A stretch of DNA of 64,000 nucleotides from assembly GCF_002250505.1 (NCBI RefSeq), contig NZ_NJGY01000001.1, positions 3,057,066-3,121,065 of the forward strand. The letters are read 5' to 3'. Below, piece after piece: positions 9,766 through 18,316 of the stretch. Under the pieces are notes generated by a model. It was given only the letters and a program-made list of their open reading frames with translations, was not told where the DNA came from and did no database searches. Made by a program: the position numbers and the translations under genes. Within the stretch, counting starts at the first letter, position 1, and each line of letters starts with the position of its first letter. This DNA comes from Janthinobacterium sp. PC23-8. GTDB taxonomy: Bacteria; Pseudomonadota; Gammaproteobacteria; Burkholderiales; Burkholderiaceae_D.

Positions 9766-10401
9766 ATGCGTAAATACTTTATTACCGGATTGCTGATTTT
9801 AGTCCCGCTGGCCATCACGGTCTGGGTGCTCAATTTGGTGATCGGCACGCTGGATCAGTCCTTGTTGCTGGTGCCGCAACGTTTCCGCCCGCAGTCGCTG
9901 TTTGGCTTTGACATTCCCGGCCTGGGCACGATACTGACTATCTTGATCGTGTTCCTGACCGGTTTGCTGACCAACAACCTGGTCGGCAATTACGTGGTGA
10001 AACTGTGGGAGCGGCTGCTGCAGCGTATTCCCATCGTCAACTCCCTGTATTCGAGCGTCAAGCAGGTCTCCGACACGCTGTTTTCCTCGTCGGGCAACGC
10101 GTTTCGCAAGGCCGTGCTGGTGCCTTATCCGCACCAACACTCCTGGACCATCGCCTTTTTGACGGGCGTGCCGGGCGGCGATGCGGCCAAGCACCTGGTG
10201 GGCGACTATGTCAGCGTGTATGTGCCGACCACGCCCAACCCCACATCGGGCTTTTTCCTGATGATGAAACGCAGCGATGTGGTCGAGCTTGACATGAGCG
10301 TCGATGCGGCGCTCAAGTACATCGTCTCGATGGGCGTGGTGGCGCCCGCGGACGTTGTCGCGGGACCGCTCCCGGTCCCGGTCCCGGCAGCCAAACAATA
10401 A
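9766..10401 (+). CDS. DUF502 inner-membrane protein
   Basis: A 211-residue DUF502 protein with two N-terminal membrane spans (residues about 4-26, YFITGLLILVPLAITVWVL, and about 50-72, LGTILTILIVFLTGLLTNNL) and a soluble C-terminal domain containing the conserved RIPIVNSLYSSVKQVSDTL and VYVPTTPNPTSGFF blocks. Biochemical function is unknown. ATG 9766 is chosen because MRKYFITG is the family start; a GTG at 9745 would add seven residues. It lies 46 bases after the fmdB-type gene and 63 bases before aspS. Confidence 0.88.
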   Translation: MRKYFITGLLILVPLAITVWVLNLVIGTLDQSLLLVPQRFRPQSLFGFDIPGLGTILTILIVFLTGLLTNNLVGNYVVKLWERLLQRIPIVNSLYSSVKQVSDTLFSSSGNAFRKAVLVPYPHQHSWTIAFLTGVPGGDAAKHLVGDYVSVYVPTTPNPTSGFFLMMKRSDVVELDMSVDAALKYIVSMGVVAPADVVAGPLPVPVPAAKQ

Positions 10402-10464
10402 GGGCGGGCGTCCCGGGAGGGACGTGGCCGGATTGAACACTCACTAACCTGAACTGAGAATTTT

Positions 10465-12267
10465 ATGTCTATGCGTACTGAATATTGCGGCCTCGTCACC
10501 GAAGCCATGCTGGGACAAACCGTCAGCCTGTGCGGCTGGGTACATCGCCGCCGCGACCACGGCAGCCTGATCTTCATCGACCTGCGCGACCGCGAAGGCC
10601 TGGTGCAAATCGTCTGCAATCCGGAACAAGCCGAGATGTTCAAGGTCGCCGAAGCCGTGCGCAATGAATTCTGCCTGCGCGTGACCGGCGTGGTGACCAA
10701 CCGTATCGACGGCACCATCAACAACAACCTGAAGTCGGGCAAGATCGAAGTGGTGTGCTCGGAACTGGAAGTGCTGAACCCTTCCGTGCCGGTGCCGTTC
10801 CAGCTGGACGACGACAACCTGTCGGAAACCACGCGCCTGACCCACCGCGTGCTGGACCTGCGCCGCCCGCAAATGCAGAACAACCTGCGCCTGCGCTACA
10901 AGGTGACGATGGAAGTGCGCAAGTACCTCGACAACCTGGGCTTTATCGACATCGAAACGCCGATGCTGACCAAGTCGACCCCGGAAGGCGCGCGCGACTA
11001 CCTGGTGCCGTCGCGTGTCAACGCCGGCAGCTTCTTTGCGCTGCCGCAGTCGCCGCAGCTGTTCAAGCAGCTGCTGATGGTCGCCAACTTCGACCGTTAC
11101 TACCAGATCACCAAGTGCTTCCGCGACGAAGACTTGCGCGCCGACCGCCAGCCTGAATTCACCCAGATCGACTGCGAAACGTCGTTCCTGACGGAACAGG
11201 AAATCCGCGACCTGTTCGAAGACATGATCCGCGTGGTCTTCAAGAACACGCTGAACATCGACCTGCCGAACCCGTTCCCGGTGATGGATTTCGCCGAAGC
11301 GATGGGCCTGTACGGCTCAGACAAGCCGGACATGCGCGTCAAGCTGGCGTTTACCGACCTGACCGACGTGATGAAAACGGTCGAGTTCAAGGTCTTCAAC
11401 GGCGCTGCCAACATGCAGGGCGGCCGCGTGGTGGCCTTGCGCATTCCGGGCGGCGGCAGCATGCCGCGTTCGGAAATCGACGCCTACACCCAGTTCGTCG
11501 CCATCTACGGCGCCAAGGGTCTCGCTTACATCAAGGTCAACGAGAAAGCCAAGGGTCCTGAAGGCCTGCAGTCGCCGATCGTCAAGTTCCTGCCGGCCGA
11601 TGTGCTGGCCACGATTCTGGAACAGACCGGCGCGCAGGACGGCGACCTGATCTTCTTCGGCGCCGACAAGGCGAAAGTCGTCAACGACGCCATCGGCGCG
11701 CTGCGCGTGAAGATCGGCCACAGCGAATTTGGCAAGAAAGCCGGCCTGTTCGACGACGTGTGGAAGCCATTGTGGGTGGTCGACTTCCCGATGTTCGAGC
11801 ACGACGAGGAAGCGGACCGCTGGACCGCTACCCACCATCCGTTCACGGCGCCGAAAGACGGCCATGAAGACATGCTGGAAAGCGATCCGGGCGCCTGCAT
11901 CGCCAAGGCCTACGACATGGTCCTGAACGGCTGGGAACTGGGCGGCGGTTCGATCCGTATCCACCGCGAAGAAGTGCAGTCGAAAGTGTTCCGCGCACTG
12001 AAGATCGACGCCGAAGAAGCGCAGCTGAAATTCGGCTTCCTGCTCGACGCGCTGCAATACGGCGCGCCGCCGCACGGTGGGCTGGCATTCGGCCTGGACC
12101 GTATCGTGACCATGATGACCGGTTCCGAATCGATCCGCGACGTGATCGCCTTCCCGAAAACCCAGCGCGCGCAAGACTTGCTGACCCATGCGCCGTCGGA
12201 AGTGGACGAGAAGCAATTGCGCGAGCTGCATATCCGTTTGCGCAGCGCCGATCCTAAAGTAGTGTAA
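10465..12267 (+). CDS. aspS: Aspartyl-tRNA synthetase
   Basis: Class II aminoacyl-tRNA synthetase of 600 residues, the size of the bacterial AspRS type with a GAD insertion domain. Seen: the N-terminal OB-fold anticodon-binding domain ([25 protein letters not shown]), the active-site block [12 protein letters not shown] followed by [13 protein letters not shown], motif 2 around [19 protein letters not shown], and motif 3 [11 protein letters not shown] near the C-terminus. It charges tRNA-Asp; whether it also mischarges tRNA-Asn cannot be judged here. ATG 10465 and 10471 are both possible starts. It ends before a strong terminator. Confidence 0.98.
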   Translation: MSMRTEYCGLVTEAMLGQTVSLCGWVHRRRDHGSLIFIDLRDREGLVQIVCNPEQAEMFKVAEAVRNEFCLRVTGVVTNRIDGTINNNLKSGKIEVVCSELEVLNPSVPVPFQLDDDNLSETTRLTHRVLDLRRPQMQNNLRLRYKVTMEVRKYLDNLGFIDIETPMLTKSTPEGARDYLVPSRVNAGSFFALPQSPQLFKQLLMVANFDRYYQITKCFRDEDLRADRQPEFTQIDCETSFLTEQEIRDLFEDMIRVVFKNTLNIDLPNPFPVMDFAEAMGLYGSDKPDMRVKLAFTDLTDVMKTVEFKVFNGAANMQGGRVVALRIPGGGSMPRSEIDAYTQFVAIYGAKGLAYIKVNEKAKGPEGLQSPIVKFLPADVLATILEQTGAQDGDLIFFGADKAKVVNDAIGALRVKIGHSEFGKKAGLFDDVWKPLWVVDFPMFEHDEEADRWTATHHPFTAPKDGHEDMLESDPGACIAKAYDMVLNGWELGGGSIRIHREEVQSKVFRALKIDAEEAQLKFGFLLDALQYGAPPHGGLAFGLDRIVTMMTGSESIRDVIAFPKTQRAQDLLTHAPSEVDEKQLRELHIRLRSADPKVV

Positions 12268-12316
12268 GGCCGGGGCGGTGGCTGATGTGGCCGCCGCTGT
12301 TGACGCTGAGCTATGC

Positions 12317-12345
12317 AAAAAAAGGCGCTGATAAGGCGCCTTTTT
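12317..12345 (+). terminator. Rho-independent terminator after aspS
   Basis: AAGGCGC at 12322-12328 pairs with GCGCCTT at 12336-12342 around the loop TGATAAG, extended by an A-run before and a T-run after. The nudB ATG begins only 10 bases later, so nudB either lacks a conventional leader or depends on readthrough. Confidence 0.88.
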
Positions 12346-12355
12346 CATTGTTGAT

Positions 12356-12838
12356 ATGACCTATAAAATTCCCGTTTCCGTGCTGGTCGTCATTCATACG
12401 GCCGATCTCGAGGTGCTGCTGATCGAGCGCGCGGGCCAGCCTGGCTTCTGGCAATCGGTGACCGGCTCGATCGACGCCGTCGACGAACCTTTGTCGCAGG
12501 CGGCCACGCGCGAGCTGTTCGAAGAGACCGGCATCGTCGCCGATGGGCAGCAGATTGCGTTGCTGGACTGGCGGCTGTCGAATAGCTACGAGATTTATCC
12601 GATCTGGCGCCACCGCTACGCGCCCGGCGTGATCCATAATACCGAACACGTGTTCAGCGTGCGGGTGCCGCGTGACACCGTCATTACGCTCAGTGCGCGC
12701 GAGCACCTGCGCTACGTCTGGCTACCCCACCTGGCGGCCGCCGACCAGTGTTTTTCTTCTTCCAATGCGGAAGCGATTTTGCAATTGCCGGCCATCACGG
12801 GCATCCACCCTGGCCTGGCGCCACGAGAAAGTACCTGA
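12356..12838 (+). CDS. nudB: Dihydroneopterin triphosphate diphosphatase (Nudix)
   Basis: Nudix hydrolase of 160 residues that removes pyrophosphate from dihydroneopterin triphosphate in folate synthesis. The N-terminus YKIPVSVLVVIHTADLEVLL matches NudB, and the Nudix box is seen as GSIDAVDEPLSQAATRELFEETGI (about residues 38-61) with the metal-binding RELFEE helix. The location directly after aspS is the classic nudB position. There is no clear Shine-Dalgarno sequence before the ATG, which sits just after the aspS terminator. The stop overlaps the next ATG by one base. Confidence 0.92.
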   Translation: MTYKIPVSVLVVIHTADLEVLLIERAGQPGFWQSVTGSIDAVDEPLSQAATRELFEETGIVADGQQIALLDWRLSNSYEIYPIWRHRYAPGVIHNTEHVFSVRVPRDTVITLSAREHLRYVWLPHLAAADQCFSSSNAEAILQLPAITGIHPGLAPREST

Positions 12839-13131
12839 TGCTGAACTGGAATTATTTGACGTTGCGGCAAAAATGGGGCGGCGCACTGGGCGTGGCCTTC
12901 TGCGTGCTGGTCATCCTCGCACTGTTCCGCTATACGGCGCCCGGCAGGACGCCGCCGATCGGCATGCCGCTGGTCATCCTTGGCTGGCTGCTGCATCCAG
13001 GCATATTTACATATGGCAAACAGAAGGTGGCCTGGCGCGGCGCGCCGCTGCTGGTCAAGATCGTCTGGGCCGCCGCCATCACGGCCCTGCTGGTCAGCGT
13101 GACGGCGGGCGTGGGACGCATGCTGGACTGA
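12838..13131 (+). CDS. Small membrane protein of unknown function
   Basis: A 97-residue protein with three hydrophobic segments (about residues 16-31, 41-54 and 72-92), so probably an inner-membrane protein. No family is recognised. The ATG at 12838 overlaps the nudB stop as TGATG, indicating translational coupling. Cotranscription with nudB and the downstream hydrolase is likely but does not indicate a function. Confidence 0.7.
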   Translation: MLNWNYLTLRQKWGGALGVAFCVLVILALFRYTAPGRTPPIGMPLVILGWLLHPGIFTYGKQKVAWRGAPLLVKIVWAAAITALLVSVTAGVGRMLD

Positions 13132-13207
13132 AACAACAAGAATGTGGAGTAGGCACGCGCACCATTGAGTGCAGCGAAAAGGCCCCGTCTGGGAGTAGAA
13201 TCGATGC

Positions 13208-14029
13208 ATGAAAATCCGCGTAGCAACTTATAATATACACAAGGGCGTGTCCTCCGTGCGAGGGCTGCCCCGCGTGCACGCTCTCAAGCAGGCGATTGGC
13301 CTGTTCGATGCCGATGTGGTGTTCCTGCAGGAAGTGCAGGGCAAGCACGACCGCAATGCCGCCCGCTATGGCGCCGAGACCCTGGGCCACAAGCATTGGC
13401 CGGAGGCGTCGCAGCATGAATTTTTTGCCGGCCCCGAACACCATACGGCCTATGGCATGAACGCCGTGTACGACCATGGTCACCACGGTAACGCCTTGCT
13501 GAGCAAATATCCGATCGGCTCGCAGGTCAACCACGATGTGTCCGACCATGCGTACGAGCAGCGCGGCATCCTGCATTGCGTGCTGCAAACGCCGCAGGCC
13601 GACGTGCACTGCTATGTGGTGCACCTGGGGCTGTTCGAGTCCGGCAGAGGCCGCCAGACGCAGGCCCTGATCGACGCCGTGATGGCGTCGGCGCCGAATG
13701 GCGAGCCGGTGATTATCGCCGGCGACTTCAACGACTGGCGCAATACCCTCAGCGACAAGCTGCGCAATGCGCTGGGCGTGGTGGAAGTGTTTGACCAGCG
13801 CGCGTCGAACTCCGCCCTGGGCGACCTGGTGCGCACCCTGGCGCGGCGCCAGGCGCGCCCGCCGGTGCCGGTGCCGGCGCGCACCTTTCCCGCCGCCTTG
13901 CCCTGGTTTCGCCTGGACCGCATCTATGTGCGCGGCTTCCAGGTCGAGGGCGCGCAAGTGATGCACGGCACCTTGTGGGCAAAATTGTCGGACCATGCGC
14001 CGATCGTTGCCGCCTTGAAACTTGCCTAG
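13208..14029 (+). CDS. Endonuclease/exonuclease/phosphatase family protein (YbhP-like)
   Basis: A 273-residue EEP-fold hydrolase. It shows the ATYNIHKG start motif with the metal/catalytic Asn, QEVQG with the metal Glu, the IIAGDFNDW motif with catalytic Asp/Asn and the C-terminal SDHAPIVA motif with the catalytic His. It lies 8 bases before a ClsB cardiolipin synthase, the same pairing as Escherichia coli ybhP-ybhO(clsB). The substrate is not known; phospholipid- or nucleotide-phosphodiester activity are both possible. The pairing suggests a role at the membrane. Confidence 0.88.
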   Translation: MKIRVATYNIHKGVSSVRGLPRVHALKQAIGLFDADVVFLQEVQGKHDRNAARYGAETLGHKHWPEASQHEFFAGPEHHTAYGMNAVYDHGHHGNALLSKYPIGSQVNHDVSDHAYEQRGILHCVLQTPQADVHCYVVHLGLFESGRGRQTQALIDAVMASAPNGEPVIIAGDFNDWRNTLSDKLRNALGVVEVFDQRASNSALGDLVRTLARRQARPPVPVPARTFPAALPWFRLDRIYVRGFQVEGAQVMHGTLWAKLSDHAPIVAALKLA

Positions 14030-14037
14030 AGTCGCGC

Positions 14038-15201
14038 ATGCGTTCAGTCCACTACACCGCCTATAACGACATCCGGCTGCTCCATTGCGGCACCGATTAC
14101 TTCCCCGCGTTAATCGGCGCCATCGACAGCGCAAAGAAGGAGGTCTATTTCGAAACCTATATCTTTGCCGACGACGCCACCGGCACCCTGGTGCTCGACG
14201 CCCTGACGCGGGCGGCCGCGCGCGGCGTGCTGGTGTGCATGATTACCGACTGGTTCGGCACGGGCCGGCGCAGGGTCAACGCCATGCATGCCCGGCTGGA
14301 GGCGGCCGGCGTGCATCACCGCGTGTTCAATCCGTGGTTCCTGCGCGGCATCACGCGTACCCACCGCAAGATTTGCGTGGTCGATTTCGAGGTGGCGCTG
14401 GTGGGCGGCATCAATATCAATGACGACATGTTTTGCGACTACGACCATAGCATCAGCCTGGAAGCGCCGCGCTGGGATTTTGCCGTGCAGGTGAAGGGCC
14501 CGCTGGTCGACGCCATCCATATGGAAGCGCAGGCGCAATGGGCGCGTCTGGGCAAGATGAACCTGGTGCGCCGCATCAAGCTGTTCCGCAAGATGCGGGT
14601 GGTCGGCAAGGAGCTGGCAAAAAATCCCGTGGTGGCCGGTTTTGTGGTGCGCGACAACCTGCGCAACCGCCGCACCATCCAGCGCGCCTATCTGCAGGCG
14701 CTGGGCCAGGCGCGCAAAAGCGTGATGCTGGCCAATCCGTATTTCGCGCCCGGCCACAAGCTGCGGCAGGCGCTGGCGCGCGCCGCCCAGCGCGGCGTGG
14801 ACGTGGTGCTGTTGATCGGCGTGGGCGAGTTCCGCCTGCAGGACGCCGTCGCCCATTCCTTCTACCCGAAGCTGCTGGCGGCCGGCGTGAAGATCGTCGA
14901 ATACCGCAAGACGCAGTTGCACGCCAAGGTGGCGGTGGTCGACGACGACTGGGCGACAGTAGGTTCGAGCAATATCGATGCGCTCAGCCTGTTCCTGAAC
15001 CAGGAAGCCAATGTGGTGATCAAGGACGTGGCGTTCGCCCAGGCCTTGCGCGAGCATATAGAACAGGGCATTGCCGACGGCAAGGTGATCCACCAGGACG
15101 ACTTCAAGCATATCGGCCGGGTGCGGCGCATCGGCTATGAGCTGGCGTTCTGGAGCTACCGGCTGGTGATGCGCATTTTTTCAGTAGGGAAATACGCATG
15201 A
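14038..15201 (+). CDS. clsB: Cardiolipin synthase B
   Basis: Phospholipase-D superfamily enzyme of 387 residues with two HKD motifs: THRKICVVDFEVALVGG and LHAKVAVVDDDWATVGSSN. ClsB-type enzymes make cardiolipin from phosphatidylglycerol, with phosphatidylethanolamine or another phosphatidylglycerol as partner. There is no N-terminal membrane domain, unlike ClsA, which supports the ClsB assignment along with the EEP neighbour. ATG 14038 follows the EEP stop by 8 bases. The end overlaps hslR in ATGA. Confidence 0.93.
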   Translation: MRSVHYTAYNDIRLLHCGTDYFPALIGAIDSAKKEVYFETYIFADDATGTLVLDALTRAAARGVLVCMITDWFGTGRRRVNAMHARLEAAGVHHRVFNPWFLRGITRTHRKICVVDFEVALVGGININDDMFCDYDHSISLEAPRWDFAVQVKGPLVDAIHMEAQAQWARLGKMNLVRRIKLFRKMRVVGKELAKNPVVAGFVVRDNLRNRRTIQRAYLQALGQARKSVMLANPYFAPGHKLRQALARAAQRGVDVVLLIGVGEFRLQDAVAHSFYPKLLAAGVKIVEYRKTQLHAKVAVVDDDWATVGSSNIDALSLFLNQEANVVIKDVAFAQALREHIEQGIADGKVIHQDDFKHIGRVRRIGYELAFWSYRLVMRIFSVGKYA

Positions 15202-15587
15202 GCGACATCAGCAATCTGCGCATCGACAAATGGCTGTGGGCGGCGCGCTTTTTCAAGACGCGCACGCTGGCCAGCGACGCCGTCGATACCGGTAAAGTCA
15301 AGGTCAAAGGCGAGCGCGTGAAACCGGCGCGCGGCCTGCGCATCGGCGACGAGCTGGCCATCGACAACGGCGCCGACACCTGGGAGGTGGCGGTGCTGGG
15401 CCTGTCCGACAAGCGCGGCGCGGCGCCCGTGGCGCGCTTGCTGTATGCCGAGACGCCGGCCAGCATCGCCCGCCGCGAGCAGGCGCAGGAAGAGCGCAAA
15501 CTGTTCCGCGAGCCGGGCAGCACCATCAAAGGGCGGCCGACCAAGCGCGACCGCCGTCAACTGAGCAAGGCCGGCGACCTCTCCTGA
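15198..15587 (+). CDS. hslR: Heat-shock protein 15 (S4-domain RNA-binding protein)
   Basis: A 129-residue S4-domain protein with the Hsp15 signature LRIDKWLWAARFFKTRTLA and the S4 core VKVKGERVKPARGLRIGDEL, ending in a basic tail. Hsp15 binds free 50S subunits carrying peptidyl-tRNA and helps recycle them during heat shock. The start overlaps the clsB stop (ATGA). No heat-shock promoter was seen immediately upstream, so it probably reads from the clsB transcript. A GC-rich hairpin follows. Confidence 0.92.
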   Translation: MSDISNLRIDKWLWAARFFKTRTLASDAVDTGKVKVKGERVKPARGLRIGDELAIDNGADTWEVAVLGLSDKRGAAPVARLLYAETPASIARREQAQEERKLFREPGSTIKGRPTKRDRRQLSKAGDLS

Positions 15588-15607
15588 GTTCGTTCAATAC
15601 ATCGTTT

Positions 15608-15631
15608 CCTGGCCGTGATAACGCGGCCAGG
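15608..15631. terminator. GC-rich hairpin after hslR
   Basis: CCTGGCCG at 15608-15615 pairs perfectly with CGGCCAGG at 15624-15631 around an 8-base loop. There is no T-tract, so it may be a processing or Rho-associated structure and not a classic terminator. Confidence 0.5.
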
Positions 15632-15650
15632 AACGGCTGCATCGCATCAA

Positions 15651-15717
15651 TAGAACGCCCGCTCTAAATTTCGTGTTTGACTTTTGCCGCGCACTGGATA
15701 ATAGTACGAGCGTTCGG
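15651..15717 (+). promoter_or_regulatory. Candidate TetR operators and promoter upstream of the fad regulator
   Basis: A near-palindrome TAGAACG-CC-CGCTCTA occupies 15651-15666. A related site TAGTACG-AG-CGTTCGG lies at 15702-15717 (10 of 16 positions shared). Between and overlapping them is a plausible sigma-70 promoter, TTGACT at 15677-15682 and AATAGT at 15700-15705 with 17-base spacing. The half-site TAGAGCG recurs inverted at 15783-15789. This layout fits autorepression by the adjacent TetR protein; no binding data are available. Confidence 0.5.
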
Positions 15718-15816
15718 ATTTTTTCGCGGCGTGCTTTTTTTTGCTATCGAGAAAAAATCCACCAGTTTGGCAACATCACTTTTAGAGCGGATTTCTTGAA
15801 TACTTCAGTCAAATTC

Positions 15817-16422
15817 ATGCGCAAGGGCGAACTGACGCGCGCCGCCATTCTCGACGTGGCGCTGGACCTGTCCAGCCGCGACGGCCTGGAAGGGCTGACC
15901 ATCGGGCTGTTGGCGGACAAGATGAACATGAGCAAGTCGGGCGTATTTGCCCATTTCGGCTCGCGTGAAGACTTGCAGATGGAAGTGCTCAAGCTTTACC
16001 ACCATCGTTTCGAGCAGGAAGTGTTTTTCCCGGCCATGAAAGAGCCGCGTGGCATCTCCCGCCTGCAATCGATGTTTGCGCGCTGGGTCAAGCGCGTCAG
16101 CGTGGAGATCGCTTCGGGCTGCATCTATATCAGCGGCGCCGTCGAGTACGACGACCGCCCAGGTCCGATCCGCGAGTCGCTGGTGGCCATGGTGCAAGCC
16201 TGGCAGGGCGCCTTGCTGCGCAGCGTGCAGCAGTCGATCGCTGCGGGCGACCTGAAGGCGGGCACCGACGCGCCGCAAATGGTGTATGAAATGTATGGCC
16301 TGATCCTGGCCCTGCATCACGACGCGCGCTTTTTGCGCGTGCCGGGCAGCATCGAACGGGCACAGCGCGGTTTCGAGCGCCTGATCGAGTCGTACAAGAA
16401 CCACGCCACCAGTACCGAATGA
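15817..16422 (+). CDS. TetR/AcrR-family regulator of the fatty-acid oxidation cluster
   Basis: A 201-residue TetR-family repressor. The N-terminal helix-turn-helix is visible (LTRAAILDVALDLSSRDGLEGLTIGLLADKMNMSKSGVFAHFGSREDLQ in the first ~55 residues), with the TetR_C_39-like ligand domain after it. ATG 15817 is chosen because the family N-terminus begins here; the open frame upstream to 15673 overlaps the promoter/operator region. It is followed 89 bases later by acyl-CoA dehydrogenase and beta-oxidation genes, so an acyl-CoA-responsive repressor is the natural inference. Confidence 0.85.
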   Translation: MRKGELTRAAILDVALDLSSRDGLEGLTIGLLADKMNMSKSGVFAHFGSREDLQMEVLKLYHHRFEQEVFFPAMKEPRGISRLQSMFARWVKRVSVEIASGCIYISGAVEYDDRPGPIRESLVAMVQAWQGALLRSVQQSIAAGDLKAGTDAPQMVYEMYGLILALHHDARFLRVPGSIERAQRGFERLIESYKNHATSTE

Positions 16423-16511
16423 GCAGTCAAGAGAACAAGCAGTTCAGCAGCATCCGCAACAACGAACACGTCGCACATACAAACATTCAGCTAATGCCTT
16501 AGGAGAAAATA

Positions 16512-18302
16512 ATGGGTCAATACGTCGCGCCTATCCGTGATATGCAATTCGTTCTGCATGAGTTCCTGAACGTCGGTGAAGAACTCAAAGCCATGCCCGA
16601 TTACGCCGATGTCGATGCCGACATCATCAACCAGGTACTGGAAGAGGGCGCCAAATTCACCTCCGAAGTGCTGTTCCCGCTGAACCACTCGGGCGACCGC
16701 GAAGGCTGCAAGCACGACGCCGCGACCCACACCGTCACCACCCCGAAAGGCTTCAAGGAAGCGTACAAGCAGTACGTCGACGGCGGCTGGGCGGCGCTGG
16801 CCTGCGACCCGGAATACGGCGGCCAGGGCTTGCCGGTGGTGCTGAACAATTCGTTTTATGAAATGCTGAACTCGTCGAACCAGGCCTGGTCGATGTACCC
16901 AGGCCTGTCGCACGGCGCCTACGAGTGCCTGAAGGAACATGGCACCGACCACCAGAAACAGGTCTACCTGCCGAAACTGGTGTCGGGCGAATGGACCGGC
17001 ACCATGTGCCTGACCGAACCGCATTGCGGCACCGACCTTGGCCTGCTGCGCTCGAAAGCGCTGCCGCAGGACGACGGTTCGTGGCTGATCACCGGCAACA
17101 AGATCTTTATCTCGGCCGGCGAGCACGACATGGCGGAAAACATCCTGCACCTGGTGCTGGCCCGCGTGCCGGACGCGCCGGAAGGTTCGAAAGGCATTTC
17201 GCTGTTCCTGGTGCCGAAGTTCCTGCCAAAAGAAGATGGCTCGGTCGGCGAGCGCAACCCGATCACCTGCGGCGCCATCGAAGAAAAAATGGGCATCCAC
17301 GGCAACTCGACCTGCCAGATGAACCTGGACGGCGCGCGTGGCTGGATCATCGGCCAGCCGAACAAGGGCCTCAACGCCATGTTCGTATTCATGAACGCGG
17401 CCCGCCTGGGCGTGGGCATGCAGTCGCTGGGCCTGACCGAGATCGCGTTCCAGAACGCGCTGATCTACGCCAAGGACCGCACGCAGATGCGTTCGCTGTC
17501 CGGCATCAAGAACCCGGAACTGCCGGCCGACCGCATCATCGTGCACCCGGACGTGCGCCGCATGCTGCTGACCGGCAAAGCCTACGCCGAAGGCGCGCGC
17601 GCCTTTACCTCCTACGTGGCGCTGCAGATCGACCGCGAACTGCACCACCCCGACGCCGATGTGCGCAAGGAAGCGGCTGATGAAGTCGCGCTGCTCACGC
17701 CCGTGATCAAGGCCTTTATCACCGACAACGCCTGGATCGCCACCTCGGAGGCGATGCAAGTGTTCGGCGGCCACGGTTACATCTCCGAATGGGGCATGGA
17801 GCAATATGTGCGCGACGCGCGCATCAACATGATCTACGAAGGTACCAACACGATCCAGTCGCTCGATCTGCTGGGTCGCAAGATTTTGGGCGACAACGGC
17901 GCCAAGCTGCGCAAGTTCGGCGAGAAGATCAAGGCCTTCGTGGAAGACAACGGCACCGACGAAGCGATGAGCGAATTCGTCACGCCGCTGGGCGACCTGG
18001 GCGACAAGGTCACCAAGCTGACCATGGAAATCGGCATGAAGGCGTTCCAGAATCCGGATGAAGTGGGCGCGGCCTGCGTGCCTTACCTGCGCGTGGTCGG
18101 CCACATGATCTACAGCTACCTGTTCGCGCAGATGGCGAAGATCGCGCTGGAAAAGGAAGGCTCTGGCGATACCTTCTACACGGCCAAGCTGGCCACCGCG
18201 CGCTTCTATTTTGCCCGCCTGCAACCCGAAACGGCCACCCTGATCCGCCAGGCGCGCTCCGGTTCGGCCAACCTGATGGCACTCGACGCAGACCTGTTCT
18301 AA
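16512..18302 (+). CDS. Acyl-CoA dehydrogenase (FadE/DmdC-like)
   Basis: FAD-dependent acyl-CoA dehydrogenase of 596 residues, the long subtype with a C-terminal extension seen in Bacillus FadE and DmdC-like enzymes. It carries out the first step of beta-oxidation. Seen: FAD/substrate motifs GTMCLTEPHCGTDLGLL and the ITGNKIFISAGEHD block, then the QVFGGHGYISEWGMEQYVRDARI signature and the catalytic Glu in IYEGTNTIQ. AGGAG sits 6 bases before the ATG. It lies 14 bases before the next gene and clearly belongs to one operon with it. Chain-length preference cannot be read from the sequence. Confidence 0.92.
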   Translation: MGQYVAPIRDMQFVLHEFLNVGEELKAMPDYADVDADIINQVLEEGAKFTSEVLFPLNHSGDREGCKHDAATHTVTTPKGFKEAYKQYVDGGWAALACDPEYGGQGLPVVLNNSFYEMLNSSNQAWSMYPGLSHGAYECLKEHGTDHQKQVYLPKLVSGEWTGTMCLTEPHCGTDLGLLRSKALPQDDGSWLITGNKIFISAGEHDMAENILHLVLARVPDAPEGSKGISLFLVPKFLPKEDGSVGERNPITCGAIEEKMGIHGNSTCQMNLDGARGWIIGQPNKGLNAMFVFMNAARLGVGMQSLGLTEIAFQNALIYAKDRTQMRSLSGIKNPELPADRIIVHPDVRRMLLTGKAYAEGARAFTSYVALQIDRELHHPDADVRKEAADEVALLTPVIKAFITDNAWIATSEAMQVFGGHGYISEWGMEQYVRDARINMIYEGTNTIQSLDLLGRKILGDNGAKLRKFGEKIKAFVEDNGTDEAMSEFVTPLGDLGDKVTKLTMEIGMKAFQNPDEVGAACVPYLRVVGHMIYSYLFAQMAKIALEKEGSGDTFYTAKLATARFYFARLQPETATLIRQARSGSANLMALDADLF

Positions 18303-18316
18303 GACCTGAGGAAAAT

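Noticed and set aside
16491..18224. 577-codon minus-strand frame opposite the acyl-CoA dehydrogenase.
   Set aside because: His/Arg/Val-rich mirror of the real gene, typical for high-GC antisense frames.
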